NCBI GenBank assembly: GCA_905183005.1
Contig: CAJJDO010000085.1
Coordinates: 66,470-130,469, forward strand
Direction: 5' to 3'
DNA: 64,000 nt
From: Paramecium pentaurelia
Lineage: Eukaryota; Ciliophora; Oligohymenophorea; Peniculida; Parameciidae
The position numbers were made by a program, and so were the translations under genes. Shown piece after piece: positions 38,894 to 51,603 of the stretch. The notes beneath the pieces were generated by a model. It made no database searches, was not told where the DNA came from, and saw nothing but the letters and a program-made list of their open reading frames with translations. How positions within the stretch are numbered: position 1 is the first letter of the stretch; each line of letters opens with the position of its first letter.

Positions 38894-39499
38894 TCATTTG
38901 AATCTAACTTTGGACAATAGATAATCACACAATGTAATTGGAGAATTTCTTTTTAGATCTTCCAATTTTACCCATTTAATTTCATCATCATTTATCAAAA
39001 ACATGATATCTCCATTATTTCTTGTAATGCTTTTAATTATACACTTTTTATTTTATCTAGGAAGATGAGTATGTTTAACAAATGTCTTTTATAAATATTA
39101 TTTAGGATTTGATTGTTAAATTTATGGTATTATATCTTGAGGTAAAATTGTATTAGATTCATAATTACTTTCCTATAAAGACTTTATAGGAGCCTTTTAT
39201 ATTGTCTTAGATGTATCTTCGTTTTTGAGTAAAGATATTTTTGTTTCATCTTTTGTTAAAATGGAAGGGAAATCTCTTAAAGGTTCAGAGGGAATTTCAG
39301 TTTAGTTTAGTTTAACTTTCTTGTTGATTTCATAGTACTATTTTAATTCATATTGATGAACAAGTTCTAACAACTAAGGTGTTAATTGAATCATGGGTTC
39401 AATTGAGATAGTTCCATTGTTCCACCTAAATTTATAGGAAATAGTATTTTCTTAAACCTTCTTTTTTATTAATTCTATAGGGAATTTATTGTTGTACAT
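38894..39499 (-). CDS. Chromo-shadow-like domain protein, 201 aa
   Basis: Single exon, MYNNKFPIELIKKKV... The C-terminal 55 residues (CIIKSITRNNGDIMFLINDD, then IKWVKLEDLKRNSPITLCDY) align with the chromo shadow domain of HP1 (IIGATDSCGDLMFLMKW...CPQIVIAFYEERL), the dimer interface that recruits PxVxL proteins to heterochromatin. No chromodomain is seen in the N-terminal 140 residues, which are Q/K/S-rich. Probably a chromatin adaptor. Domain call is by eye. Confidence 0.6.
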
Positions 39500-39639
39500 T
39501 CTTATGATAATTATTTTAAAGGAAGAAGAACTTTAGAAAATAGAGATTGGGATGATTTTTGGCATCCTTTTTTGAATAGTAGTAATTCATAATTGAATTA
39601 TGGTATAGAATAATCATTTATTGTTAATGAAATAATTAA

Positions 39640-40770
39640 ATGTTATAATAATCAGATAAGGACTTCACTCTTGAATAGGTGGTTGGTACAGGAACATTTG
39701 GAATGGTGTATTTGGTAAATTTTTTTAAGAATGAAACTAGGCTACTGATAATAAGACCAAAGAGAAGGTAGCCATAAAGAAAGTGTACCAAGATCGTAGA
39801 TATAAGAACAGAGAGCACCTTATCATTTAAGAATTGAATCATCCTTGTGTGGTTATGTTAAGACACTCTTTCTTCACACCAGGGGAAAATGTATATCAAT
39901 TACATATTCATACTCTAGCCATAAGATGTGTACCTAAATCTAGTTATGGAATATGTACCTGAAACACTTTCAAAAATGATTAGATAAATGCGTAAATAGA
40001 AACAAAGTGTCCCTGCTCCTTTGATAAAGCTCTACAGTTATTAGATGATAAGAGCATTACTTTATTTGTAGGGTATTAGACAAAATATTTCACTCTAGCA
40101 ATTGGGATTTGTCACAGAGACATTAAACCTTAAAATATCTTAGTAAATTTAGAGACCAATGTTTTAAAAATATGCGATTTTGGTTCAGCAAAACGACTTG
40201 TTGTCGGAGAACCCAATATAGCTTATATATGTTCACGTTACTATCGAGCTCCTGAATTAATTTTTGGAGCCACAGATTACAATACTTAAATAGATATGTG
40301 GTCTATTGGTTGTGTGATTGCTGAAATGGTTATCCTTGAACCTTTATTTCCAGGAGAAAGTGCTTAAGATTAATTACTTTAAATCATCAAAATACTTGGT
40401 ACTCCAACTCCAGAGGATATTAATTAAATGAATCCTGCTAAAGCTGATGTCAGATTACCTATGATTAGAGGGAATCCCTGGACTAGAGTATTTGCAAAAT
40501 AAAAACCAGAACCACTCTTTTTAGATCTTATTACATAAATGCTTACGTATTTAAGAACATCATAATATAATTAGATATTCACCTAAAACAAGAATCCAAC
40601 CAATTGATGCTCTTTTACATCCATATTTTGATGATCTTAGAAAAGAAGGATTCTCTAATCAAAATTTTAAGACACCTAATCTTTTCGACTTCAATAAATA
40701 AGAACTAAGCATAAAACCAGAACTCTAAACTAAATTAGTTCCATAATGGTATTAAAAGCTAAATAAATGA
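39640..40770 (+). CDS. GSK3/shaggy-type protein kinase, 340 aa
   Basis: Four introns (26, 28, 26, 28 nt) removed. Kinase core nearly from residue 10: VVGTGTFGMVYL, VAIKKVYQD, HRDIKPQNILV, DFGSAK, then the activation loop NIAYICSRYYRAPELIFGA with the GSK3 regulatory Tyr, and WSIGCVIAEM...PLFPGES. The C terminus includes YSPKTRIQPIDALLHPYFD. Length and motifs match glycogen synthase kinase 3, a cytosolic Ser/Thr kinase that phosphorylates primed substrates. The N-terminal inhibitory Ser of animal GSK3 is absent. Divergent start 140 nt from the chromo-shadow gene. Confidence 0.93.
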
Positions 40771-40904
40771 TGAAGATTCTTCAAAACAATATTATATATG
40801 TTATTTTATCTTCTTATAATTATATTTAACACTCTTTTTACATTTTCATTTATGTCATTATGTGAATTAAAATTTTCAATAAAAATTTATTATTATTTTT
40901 AATA

Positions 40905-41447
40905 ATGTTAGACCCATTTAGAATGGCAACTGTCCGTAGATAATCAGAATTAATTAAATCTAACAATCAATTGATAGAATAACAACCAAGAGGTAGATAA
41001 TAATGTGCAAATTCAAATCAACATTTAACAGACATAGTCAATTAATGCATTCAACGTTCATAACATTCAATAGATGCATTACAATAAATAAGAGCCAGAT
41101 CTAAAGACAGAAGAAGTTCTTATAAGAAAACTACCAGATAGTCAACTATTAGTAGTTTTAAAGGATAAACATCTCCTAGTTTTAGACAAGACGATCAATC
41201 TGTCACATCATCAATCCAAGAATCATAATAAAGTTAATTGCCTGTCAGATTGTTTAGTTTTATTGAAAATGAACCTAGTTTCAGAGCAAAAGATATGCCC
41301 TTATAAATCAATAAATCAAGTTTAGAAGCCAAAAAGAAGCCACTGATTTAACTAAAAGAAAATTAAAGAAGATTAACTAATATTGATCAATTATTTTAAG
41401 AAGCATTGCGTAAAAGTTAATAAATCACAGAAAAGTTTTATCAGTGA
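40905..41447 (+). CDS. Hypothetical basic Q/S-rich protein, 180 aa
   Basis: Single exon MLDPFRMATVRRQSELIKSN... Rich in R/S/Q (RSKDRRSSYKKTTRQSTISS), probably disordered and phosphorylated, with a helical end (LTNIDQLFQEALRKSQQITE). Not recognised. Confidence 0.72.
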
Positions 41448-41919
41448 ATACTTATAACTATATATAAATAAATAATTATTACTTAAAGTCAAACATATTT
41501 AATTTTTATGACTTTTTGTGAAATGTTATATTATATTATAAAATAATTTAATGAACATTTTATTTTCAGATTTACTTTCTTAAAAATATGAGTGGATTTT
41601 AAATTAATATAATTTAGTTTATCTACAATCAGGAATTAGTAAAAAGTATCATTTTTATTAATGTCTTACTAATTAAAATATAATTAAATATATATATTAT
41701 TATAAATACATAATATTTTTAATTAATTGATTTTAATAGAACAATATTTTAAGAATTATAAAATGAAATTTGTTAAATAATCAGGTGTTATATGTTTAAA
41801 ATCTTTATGATATTTATTTTTCATTTATTAAATAAATAAATAAATAAATAAATAAAGAAAACAAAATAAATGGAGTTTATAATTATTTAATACTTATAAA
41901 ATTAATAATAAAAAAATTA
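41448..41919. other. Spacer between convergent genes with an (AAAT)n tract
   Basis: AT-rich; a run of AAAT repeats lies at about 41830-41856. No gene recognised. Confidence 0.5.
41830..41856. repeat. (AAAT)n microsatellite
   Basis: About seven tandem aaat units in the spacer downstream of both flanking genes. Confidence 0.85.
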
Positions 41920-43176
41920 TCATTTATTAGATAACTTATGTTGATTGTATTTCCTTTAATTAATATGATTCTATGTTGTTTATACTTTATCATTGTAATC
42001 TAATTTTGCTTAATTCAAATTATGATTGTATGTAATCATATATTTATTTGATGGTTATGAATCCCAATCCAAAGATTCTTTTTTAACAGGTGATTAAATA
42101 GTAAAAATTTATTTAATTTCTTAATCAGCTAAAAAATCATCAGGATCATATGGTATTAGATCTTTATTTATATAAGGTTAAGACATAGATGAATAACTCT
42201 TATAATTATTTTATTAAAGGCTTTGACTTCTTAAATTATTGTGATAATATTTTGGCTATTGTAGATTAATTTGAGAATTCATTTCATTTAATTTAGGTAA
42301 TAACATATTAGAATTATGTTTAATTTATTTATTAGGTTCTAAATTTTATCTAGACCAATACGATTTATCAATTACTTTTTATTATTATGAATATAATTAA
42401 GATTGTTTTGCATCCATAATATCTTTTGGTTAGTAATTGCATATTGGATTATTACCTTATAATTTTTTTTCAGCTGATATCAACCAAAAATTACTGTTAA
42501 GATAAACTTCAGCATTTTATCTATATCCTTATATATCATTTTATTAAAATTCATTAATTTTTTGTTTTTTTGATTCATTTTATTTATTTGTAATTACTGA
42601 TAAATCCTGTAAATTTAGTGTATTATTCCCATTTTTGAACTATTCAATATCATTATCCTTTTCTTTAATTATTCTTTCTAAATCTGTTATTCTATCATTC
42701 ATTTACTATAGTTTATTTTCATAGTTCCTTTAAATAGATGCCATTTATTGATCTTTTTCAATTTACTGTTTTTTTAATTATTTAACTTCTTCTTATAAGT
42801 TTAAAATCAATTAATCTTTAGCAATTAATGAGGCTTAGAGTAAACTAATTTTCATAGATGTTAAAGTTTTGGATGATTTAGAAGAATTATATGACATTTA
42901 TGTTTACTTCTTTAAATCGAGATCATTTAATTAAGCATCTTAATCTTTGGATTCTAATTTAAACTATTATTCATTGCTAAATTAATTGAGTTATTAAATT
43001 GAATTTCTTTGAATAGTTTTATTTGTCGATGTCTAAAAATTAGATTCTGTTCGAGATGGTGTAGGTATATTATTTAATAACAATCTGTTTTATAATGAAT
43101 CTGAATCCTCTTCTTATTCACCATCTTCATTGTTTTCAGATTGTTATTCATTTTATATTTCTAAATTATTCATCAT
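41920..43176 (-). CDS. Coiled-coil protein, 418 aa
   Basis: Single exon from ATG 43176 (a second ATG follows at once). Acidic start (NNEDGEQEEDSDSLQ), a serine patch (MSYNSSKSSKTLTSMK), a central coiled coil about 150-225 (LQEEVKQLKKQQIEKDQQMA, MNDRITDLERIIKEKDNDIE), then an N/Q/Y-rich tail with NKDLIPYDPDDFLADQE. No family recognised. Lies 158 nt downstream of the candidate PP1 regulator on the same strand. Confidence 0.75.
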
Positions 43177-43333
43177 TTATAATAATTTTTTATTGTCCTA
43201 AAACCTAAGCAATTTGATCTATTATTAAATATAGAGAAGAGAATCCTTTAAATGAAATTAATAATGTATGAAAAGAGATTTCAAATTTTTTATGTAAATC
43301 AAATATTAAATCATAAGAAAGAAATAAAAGATT

Positions 43334-43867
43334 TCATGTTTTAGGTTTTCTAAAACTACTATAGATAACTTTTTATTTTTTATCGAAAGTGACTTTCTTA
43401 ATTGATCTCTATGATCCAACAGATTCATTGTCTTTTTAAGCATTATTTGAACTAGAAGAATTTGATCCAGCCATTACTTTGTTTTTAAGAATAGATTTAT
43501 GTTTAACTATATATAATAAATAATAAACAAATTTACCTTCTTATAATCCACTATTTGAATCATCTCTTGAATTATTTTGAAGATCTAATTGATCATTTAA
43601 GGCATTTGTTAAATTAATGTCTAAAGGACCTTATTAATTTTAGTTAAATTCTTATTTAGTAAGAGTATTGTCTGAAGAATTTTATTTAGGTAAAGAATTC
43701 ATTCGTTCTTTTTCAATCTAATTATTTTCTTCTGGAAACAGTAATTTGATTATTGGCTATGGTTTTTGTAATTAAGGAGGTTTGTAAATATTAACTTAGA
43801 TTTTCTTCTGAAGAGTTATTTAATCTTCTTTTGACTCTTAAATGTTTTGGCAAATATGAGAACCCAT
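43334..43867 (-). CDS. Candidate PP1 regulatory protein with SILK and KVTF motifs, 167 aa
   Basis: One 30-nt intron. The N terminus MGSHICQNIQ has Gly2 and Cys6, fitting myristoylation/palmitoylation. Just after the intron comes KHKSILKNK, containing the SILK motif, and about 28 residues later IKKVTFDKKQKV, containing an RVxF-type KVTF motif; SILK placed N-terminal to RVxF is the classical docking pair of protein phosphatase 1 regulators such as inhibitor-2. The rest is Q/N/S-rich and disordered. So the product is likely a membrane-tethered PP1-binding protein; this is motif inference without a homologue. Confidence 0.68.
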
Positions 43868-44105
43868 TATATCTTAGGTAATTTAGAAAGATGATAATAA
43901 TAATTTGAGTTGAAAAATTTAGAAATTAAGATCAACAAATATAATCAAACAAAAAATACTTAATTATTTATAATTTAATCATTATAACTAATATATAATG
44001 ATGACTTTATTCACTTTTGATTTTATTTTTTTTAATTTCTATTTATAAATTGTTGGACAATAAATGTAATTAAAAACAAAAATAAAATAAAAAATGATTT
44101 AATTA

Positions 44106-45361
44106 TCACGCAACTATCTAAAATTTTTAAAGTTTAGAAATATGAATTTTTTGACGTAGATTAAATAATGATTTGGCTTTATCACACCATACAGTAGATG
44201 GGATAGTACCTTTACTAGTTATCTTCTTTTTTTAAAGTTATTCTTTTGTAGTTTTACCATTGTAAGCCAAACAAATATGGAAACAAACAAACACTAAAAT
44301 GCATAATGTCAATAATATTGTTGGAATTCCTAATGCAAATAACACTATTACTAAAATAGTTTAATTCTAAATCACTTTTAATTTATATAGAATATAATTA
44401 CATATGCCATCCTTTCCTGAAATACCTTCTCCAAAGTTTCCTATAAATAAAATCAAAAATCCTCCTAATTCTCCTATAGCCAATAATAATAATGATATAA
44501 GAAAAGCTATAAAAAAACGATAATTCCTTTATCCTATACAATTATTTACAAATGGACAATGATGATCAAATACTTAAACACAATTTCCACAATCTTTACA
44601 ATGAGAACATCTTAATGGTTTTACAATTAAACAAGTTGAACATACTCTTTATTCTTAATTTTAATATTTCTTTTTTCTTTTATCTGGACAACCACCAGTT
44701 CCTTCTATTTTTGCTTCTTCTTTATTAATAAATTGAGTATTCTAATCAGATAATTCTAAAATAGTTTTTCTTGGGATTATTCCTGGATCAGAAAACTATT
44801 TAAAAATATAATTTATATAATTACTTAAGTTAACACTAAAAATAGTATTGTACTTAAGAATAAATAAATTACAATTAAAACATAAAGCCAATGCAATTTT
44901 TACCAAACATATGGAGCAACAATAACAAAAAAACAAGTACTTATACCAATAATCATTATCCAAGTAAACATATTATGATATCTATCACCTTTTGGACCTG
45001 TCATCAATCTACCATAACAAAAAATTTAATTGAATGATGGCCAAAATTCATACAAAAATCTAAAACTTAGACTGTAAATATATTTATAATACTTGTTTTT
45101 TTCTGATTTTGGTTCAAATGGGAATAATTCTAAATCAGCAGCTTAAAATCCTTTCAAATCAACCTTATTCCCAAATGGTGGCGTTACATCATTTATATGT
45201 TCTGACATTCCATTTAAAGATGAGACAACAGAATTACTTTTATTTTTTGAGAACTCTAAGTTCCCATTAAAATCAGCACTTTATTTTGATTAATTATATA
45301 ATCCATCAGATGGACCATCCTCTTTTAGTTTACATCCTGAGTTTTGATATTTACTATTCAT
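44106..45361 (-). CDS. DHHC palmitoyltransferase, 408 aa
   Basis: One 29-nt intron. Four membrane helices: about 150-170 and 175-197 before, and two after, the Cys-rich domain RVCSTCLIVKPLRCSHCKD...CVQVFDHHCPFVNNCIG, whose DHHC is the S-acyl-transfer site. A Thr-Thr-x-Glu-like element and the NYRFFIAFL helix follow. The N-terminal 100 residues are hydrophilic. Members sit in Golgi or plasma membrane and palmitoylate cytosolic cysteines; two neighbours in this window (27405-28184, 43334-43867) carry Cys near a myristoylation site, though no link is shown. Confidence 0.93.
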
Positions 45362-46035
45362 AAATTTATAATATAAGTATTTATTATTAAACATTCTACA
45401 CATTAATCGTTTTTAAACTCACAAATTAGTATTTAGAACAATTAATGAACAATAAATTATTTATTCATAAAAATTCAACCATTCAATTATTTACTTATAG
45501 GTACTTTATAACCTCTCTATCAGATAGAAATCTTCATATTCAATACAAATTAATATAACAAAAACTCTTTATTTTAACATTATAAAATACTTTATTTCTA
45601 AATAAAAGTTTTCTTAATTGCCATATCTTCTTAAATAATATTGATTCTCTTTTATTATAATCTAATAAACAAACAGAAATATTAGTTTATAATTAACCTT
45701 ATAAATGTAAATGATTTTTAAGATACTTAAAAATAATCCTTGATTTTTAGATGACATACTATTTAGCATAGATAAACAAATTTAAACTTTGCTTATATTG
45801 CAATTTTATGGAAAATATGAATACTTTTTAATTTTGAACTTTGAATAGGAAATTTCATTTTAATTTGTATAATATGCTTAGAGGAGTGAGTAATAGATAG
45901 AATTTAATTTAAATTATATATATTTCTGATGAAAAGAGAGAAAACTAATTTAGTTGAGAAAATTATTAAAGAATAATAGGAATAACTTAAATTTGAGTCT
46001 TAATACAAATTATTTGACTTTAAATAATTTTAATT
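45362..46035. other. Divergent intergenic region, nothing recognised
   Basis: Between the DHHC gene (minus) and the NFX1/SAC3 gene (plus). AT-rich, no repeat, no open frame with coding character. Confidence 0.55.
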
Positions 46036-49000
46036 ATGAGTAAGTAATATAACAAGAGAGGTAATTATCAACCTCGTTAAGATGTGTATGAATATGTAAC
46101 AAAGGAGGAGTATGAGCAATAGTAAATATAGTAGAATAAGGAATAATAGCAAAGACAAGATAATCCTAAGAAAAAATAATAATAATTTTAAAAAAACAAA
46201 TATGAATAAGAAAAGCAAGAATAATTTCAATAATAATAGAACTAAAATAAATAGTCTGATAATAAATAGTATTAGAAACATAATAATTAAAAAGACAATA
46301 AAAATTATTAAAAAAGATTTTAATAGAAAGTTGAGGTAGATGATGATTATAAAAGAGATGATCCATAAGATTTTGAAGGTATTTTAATTAAATAAAATTT
46401 AGATGTTGAAAAATTTGATATAACAAAAATAAAGTAAAAAGAATTAACATAGACTTTAATAAAAATGTTAAAGTACAGAAAAATAGAATGTCCAGTATGC
46501 TATGATAAAATTCATCCATAATAAAAAATATGGAGTTGTACTTAATGTTTTTCACCTTTCCATTTGTATTGTATGCATAAATGGATAAAGAATTTAAATC
46601 CAAAAAATATAAATGAATTGTATTGTTGGAGTTGTCCAAAATGCAATTTATTAATATAAGATAAATTACCAGAATATAAATGCTTTTGTGGAAAATAATA
46701 AGATCCAGAAGCAGATTCTTATTCTATTCCTCATTCATGTTCATAGAAATGCTAAAAAAAAAGAGGAAAATATTGTCCTCATCCTTGTCCTATGGATTGT
46801 CATCCTGGACCATGTCCTGAATGTCATGTATAAGGAGTAGAAATTAAATGTTTTTGTGAAAAAAAGACTAAGTAAATGTAATGTAGTGAAATAAAAAAGG
46901 ATTTTTCATGTGGTTAACCATGTGGTAAAATGTTGAATTGTAACAATCACTTTTGTCAAAAACCTGTAAATAATAATATAATAATATTAGTGTCATAATG
47001 GTAATTGTTAACCTTGTAATGAATCTCATTAAGTATAATGTTATTGTGGAACTCAAAAGGATATTATAAATTGTGCATAAAAATCATATTCATGTGGTAA
47101 AATATGTGGTAGAATACTTGATTGTGGTTAACATTAATGTTTAGAATAATGTCATCCAAATTGTTAACCATGTAAATTAAAACCAGAATTAGTAATTTAT
47201 TGTGCTTGTGGGAAATATAAAATTAATGATTTAATTAAGGAATAAAGAAAATCTTGTTTAGATCCAATTCCTAATTGTGGTACTCCAATAGAAACTACAT
47301 TAATATGTGGACATAAAAGTAGAACAATTTGTGGATCTGATTATCCTGAATGTGTTTAAAAAGTAAAAGAGAAATGTAGATGTAAAGATACTACTAGAGT
47401 TAAATTATGTAATGATAAATCAATATTTGTGTGTGATGATGTATGCAAAAAAAGAAAATCTTGTGGAGTTCATTTCTGTTAAAAAGAGTGTTGTCCACCT
47501 GGAGATTAAGAAGCTCATTTATGTTTAAAAGTATGTAATAAACCACTTCCATGTGGTCAACATAATTGTGATTAATTTTGTCATATTGGTGCATGTTAAT
47601 AATGTCCAATAATTATTAATCAACCTTTATATTGTCCTTGTGGTAAGAGTGTTAAAAATCCTCCAATAAAATGTGGTACTGCTCCTCCATCATGTTTAGA
47701 GATCTGTAAAAAGGTCTTAGAATGTGGACATATATGTTAATCATTATGTCATCCAGGACCATGTCCTGATTGCAGAGAGTAAATTGATAAATTATGTCGA
47801 TGCAAATAAAATACACTTTCAACCATTTGTTCAAAATAAGCTGTCTGTAGAAATGTTTGCAATAAAATTTTAAATTGTGGACATAAATGTCAAGAAATAT
47901 GTTAAGCATAAGAAGAATGTCCTGGAAATGGACCTGAAGGTTGTGATTAAAAATGTCATGTTAAAAAAATATGTAATCATTTTTGTTAAGAAATTTGTCA
48001 TCCAAATTAATAATGTCCAAAACTACCTTGTAAAATCTAAATTAGAGTAGTATGTAGTTGTGGTAATAGAGACTCCTTTATAGAATGTGGAGTTGTTGAT
48101 GAACTTATAGAAAAAACCTTGAAATGTGATTAAAAATGTTAAAATATAAAAAGATTTGGAGCATTTTATAAATCTAATTCTCTTGTAGATATTGAAAAAA
48201 CCTATTATCCAGATATCTTACTTAAATATACTCATTATAATTTATAGAATCTCTAAAAAATGGAAGAAAAAGTTGAACATTTCCTTGTACATTCTAAACC
48301 TGAATAAGGATATGATTTTTCATTCCCAGTATCTGAATGGTCTGAATTGAAGAAATTGGCCCTATAGACTCTATTTTCTAGACATTATAAATTTGATGTC
48401 TAAATTCTGAAGACATAAAATAAATAATATTTGTTTAGTCTTTATAAAACATAGGATACTTGTATTCCTAAAATTAAACTGTCTGAATACTTTATAAAAG
48501 TCTAAAAAGGTATAATAAAAAGAGATCATTAACCATTTAAAGCAAAAATTAAAACATTTTTTGAAGTTACATCAACAGATGCTTATAATATTGAAAATGC
48601 ATTATCAGATTTTAAAGGTGACTTTTATTCTGAAAGATAATCATAATAATATGTACTAAACTTTTGGGATGAGACTTAAGCTGAATTGGCACTTAAAAAA
48701 ATAAAAAAAGCAGTTGGATTACTAAATGTAAATTGGGTTTTAGAAGTTAATTAATAATGTTTAGATGAATACAAAAGAATATTTGAACCAGCCAAAGAGA
48801 ATGACATTATTGTTAAACCCAAAAAAATGAAATAATAAGAATATGAAGAAAATACACTTGAAATTTAATATTCATAATTGGAAGAAGAAAAATTCAATAA
48901 AATTTAAAAGGAGTATTCTGAAAAAGCTTAATTGATAAAGAGATGTGATAATGAAGAAATAGAAGAAAGAATTAATAATTAATAATTATCTATTTTTGAG

Positions 49001-49953
49001 TAAGATGGATTTTATTAATATGAAATTTAACCAATTAGAGAAAATATCATTAGATCTTATAAATAAGAATAAAAACCATTTGTACCTGAATATGTGAGAA
49101 CACCAGATACATTATGTAAAACTGTTGATTTTCTTCTTCAAAATTTTTTGAGAGCAGATGATCCAGATTCAGATTTCAAGAAACCTATGAAAGGTGATAC
49201 TCCAAGAGATATTGTGTATGAAGATATTTATGAATTCATACATGATAGATTATAATAAATTAGAGTAGAATTGAATTACCTTCAATATGAAGATATGAGC
49301 ATTTATGGTATTTATTATAATTTATTATTTTAGTGAAAATAATTAGATTTTATATTTTGTCTCATTCTTAATTATAGGATAATTAAGAAAATCTTAAAAC
49401 CTTATGTGAATTACTAAAGACATTCAAAAATGATGAAACACTATAATATACTTTAATATTATCTTGTTTTAATGAAATTCCAGAATGTTAATAATTCTAT
49501 TCTCAAATGTTAGAATTAAAGGAATAAGAAAATTTAAGCCCTATTATTTAATCCATAATAAGCTTAACTACTTAAATTAATTAAAAATTATATCACAAAT
49601 ACTTTGATTTTTATCATAATCAAGAAAATATACTAATTAAATCATTGATGCATGGATTCCTCAATAAAATAAAGATATAAATCAATGAGTAATTCTAATA
49701 AATTACTTCAAGTTTAGAATAAGATTAAACATTTATATCTGTAAATAAACTATTAGAATAATTACAAATAGAAGACAAGAATAATTTAATTGAATATTTA
49801 AATAAATTAGGCTTGAATGATTTGTAATTTTAAATTTCGCAATCAGATTCTGAAATTGAAGAAATAAATATCTCATAAATTTAATTATAATTATAGAAAA
49901 TGAAACCTTATGGCATTTTAGATCTTGATAGATTAGCATTAATAATAATGTGA
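46036..49953 (+). CDS. NFX1-type zinc finger fused to a SAC3/GANP domain, 1288 aa
   Basis: Two introns only (25 nt near 46966; 26 nt near 49310). Order: Q-rich N terminus (about 1-120); a RING/PHD-like C4HC3 finger about 145-200 (IECPVCYDKIHPQQKIW, CTQCFSPFHLYCMHKWI, WSCPKCN); about ten NFX1-type cysteine repeats about 210-680 (CPHPCPMDCHPGPCPEC, CGHICQSLCHPGPCPDC); then helical sequence, a coiled coil about 900-1000, and about 1020-1130 a SAC3/GANP-like segment: RTPDTLCKTVDFLLQNFLRA, YEDIYEFIHDRLQQIRVELN. NFX1 proteins are nuclear nucleic-acid binders/E3 ligases; SAC3/GANP scaffolds mRNA export (TREX-2). Both halves lie in one frame with no stop between. The combination is unusual and suggests a nuclear mRNA-related role. 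Confidence 0.88.
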
Positions 49954-50034
49954 TATGATTATTTTATAATTTTATTTGTCCAAAAATATTATATATTAAT
50001 AATAGAATCCGTTTATTGTAATCATTAAAATATT

Positions 50035-50729
50035 ATGTATAAAAAATATATATTCATTTGTCTTTTGTTAACATTAGCTATTTGTGAAGGAGGATATTAG
50101 AATCTCAAAATAAAAGAATTTATGAGCTAGAATAATGAAATTTTTACATATATAAATGAAATTTTAGACGACGAAGCTGGACCAGAATATTTTCTATGGA
50201 AAATTGAAAGTCTTTAATAATAAATTGTTTCAGGAGTCAATTATAAAATGATTGTTGACTATTAAAAAAAAGATGACCCTAATCAATATATTCAATTTGA
50301 GATAATAGTTTATGATTAGTAATACTTTGATAATTATTTATTTTAAGACCATGGACTAACACAAGAAAAGTGACTGCATTGGAATAAAAGAATCTTAGAG
50401 TTGATAACAAAAAAGCATATAATTCTAAATATCATGGTTGGGTAGATCTAAATGTCAAATAGTTTAGTGAAAAATTTCCATAAATTTAAACATTATTACT
50501 TTCAAAGTTAATACCAAAATTTGATTTAGAAGAAGATACTTCTATAATGGAAATAAAATCAGTTAAAGAGTAATTTATAGCAGGAAAAACATATTTAATC
50601 TTTGTATAATTATCTGATGGTAAAAAATATAAGGGAACATTGTATGAAAAGTATTATGTATGATATCAATTAAGTCCATGGTCTAAGAAAATGGAAGTAG
50701 TAACAGTAGAATTAGAAGAAGAAGAGTGA
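50035..50729 (+). CDS. Secreted protein with two cystatin domains, 213 aa
   Basis: Two introns (29 nt, 24 nt). Signal peptide MYKKYIFICLLLTLAICEGG. Domain 1 has the inhibitor loop QQIVSGVNYKMIVDY (QxVxG) and PW after the first intron; domain 2 has EQFIAGKTYLIFV (QxxAG, a degenerate loop) and again PW (NPWSKKMEVV) after the second intron. Cystatins bind papain-like cysteine proteases. The two introns fall at equivalent places before the PW, showing the domains arose by internal duplication. Likely secreted or in lysosome-like vacuoles. Confidence 0.85.
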
Positions 50730-51603
50730 TTCTTAAATTTTATTAATAATATATGATGATATTTATTTGTTAAGTAAAAAAATATAAGTTGTACTTTTTA
50801 CATCAATATTTATTAATTATATTTAAGTGAAATATTTTCTAATAAATAATTGATTTAATTTATGAAAATAATTTACTTTAAAATTGCTTAATCTTTCATC
50901 TTGTTTTATCTTCGTTTTATAAAGCAAATTCAACAATTTTAGATAATTTTTTATATTTTATATACTTTTACATTCCCATCATCCCTCTTTAGGGATGTAT
51001 TTCAAATACCCAAAGATTATCTAATTATTGATTAATAATGGAAAATTCATCTAAAATTAAATACTGAATCAGTTTCAATTATTATTTATATATTATTGCA
51101 ACTAGATTAAGAAATTAGTCTATTACATTAAAAGGTGAAGAGACTTCTATTTGGTATAATTAAAAATAAAATTTTCAAATTATTTGATGATTTGACTATC
51201 TTTGGTTGCTTTTTGATTTGCCTTTCGTAATTTATGAGATTTTATATTCTTATTATATATCTATATTTTAAATTTATTAGATTTTATCTTCAAATTAACT
51301 TGGTTCTGTGCGAATTTTAATTAAATTCTGCTTTTGTTTATTGACTCAATTATTAAAGATTGCTTATTGTTAATTTCTTTTAGTGTTGTTTTTTTCTAAT
51401 TTTATATGATTCTTCAACTTTTCTTGATTACTTAAACTTTATCAATAATTTAAGATATTAGAATTTCTGTTAACTATAATTTTGGTTCATCAATTTTGTG
51501 TTTTACAATGTTGATTTTTGAATGTTAATCACAGAGATTATTTTTCTCAAAAAATAAAAATAAAAAGAATACATAAATTTATAATATAATAAAATTAAAA
51601 AAA
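50730..51603. other. AT-rich region with a possible minus-strand gene and a small hairpin
   Basis: On the minus strand about 51560-50990, two overlapping K/Q/N-rich frames of about 100 codons exist (KVEESYKIRKKQHQKK; SHKLRKANQKATKDSQIIKQ) but I could not join them with a sound intron, so no CDS is called. A GC-rich hairpin catccctctttagggatg lies near 50980. Confidence 0.35.

Noticed and set aside
45362..46035. Possible origin or telomere-associated repeat
   Set aside because: No C4A2/C3A3-type telomeric repeats or repeated arrays are present anywhere in the window.
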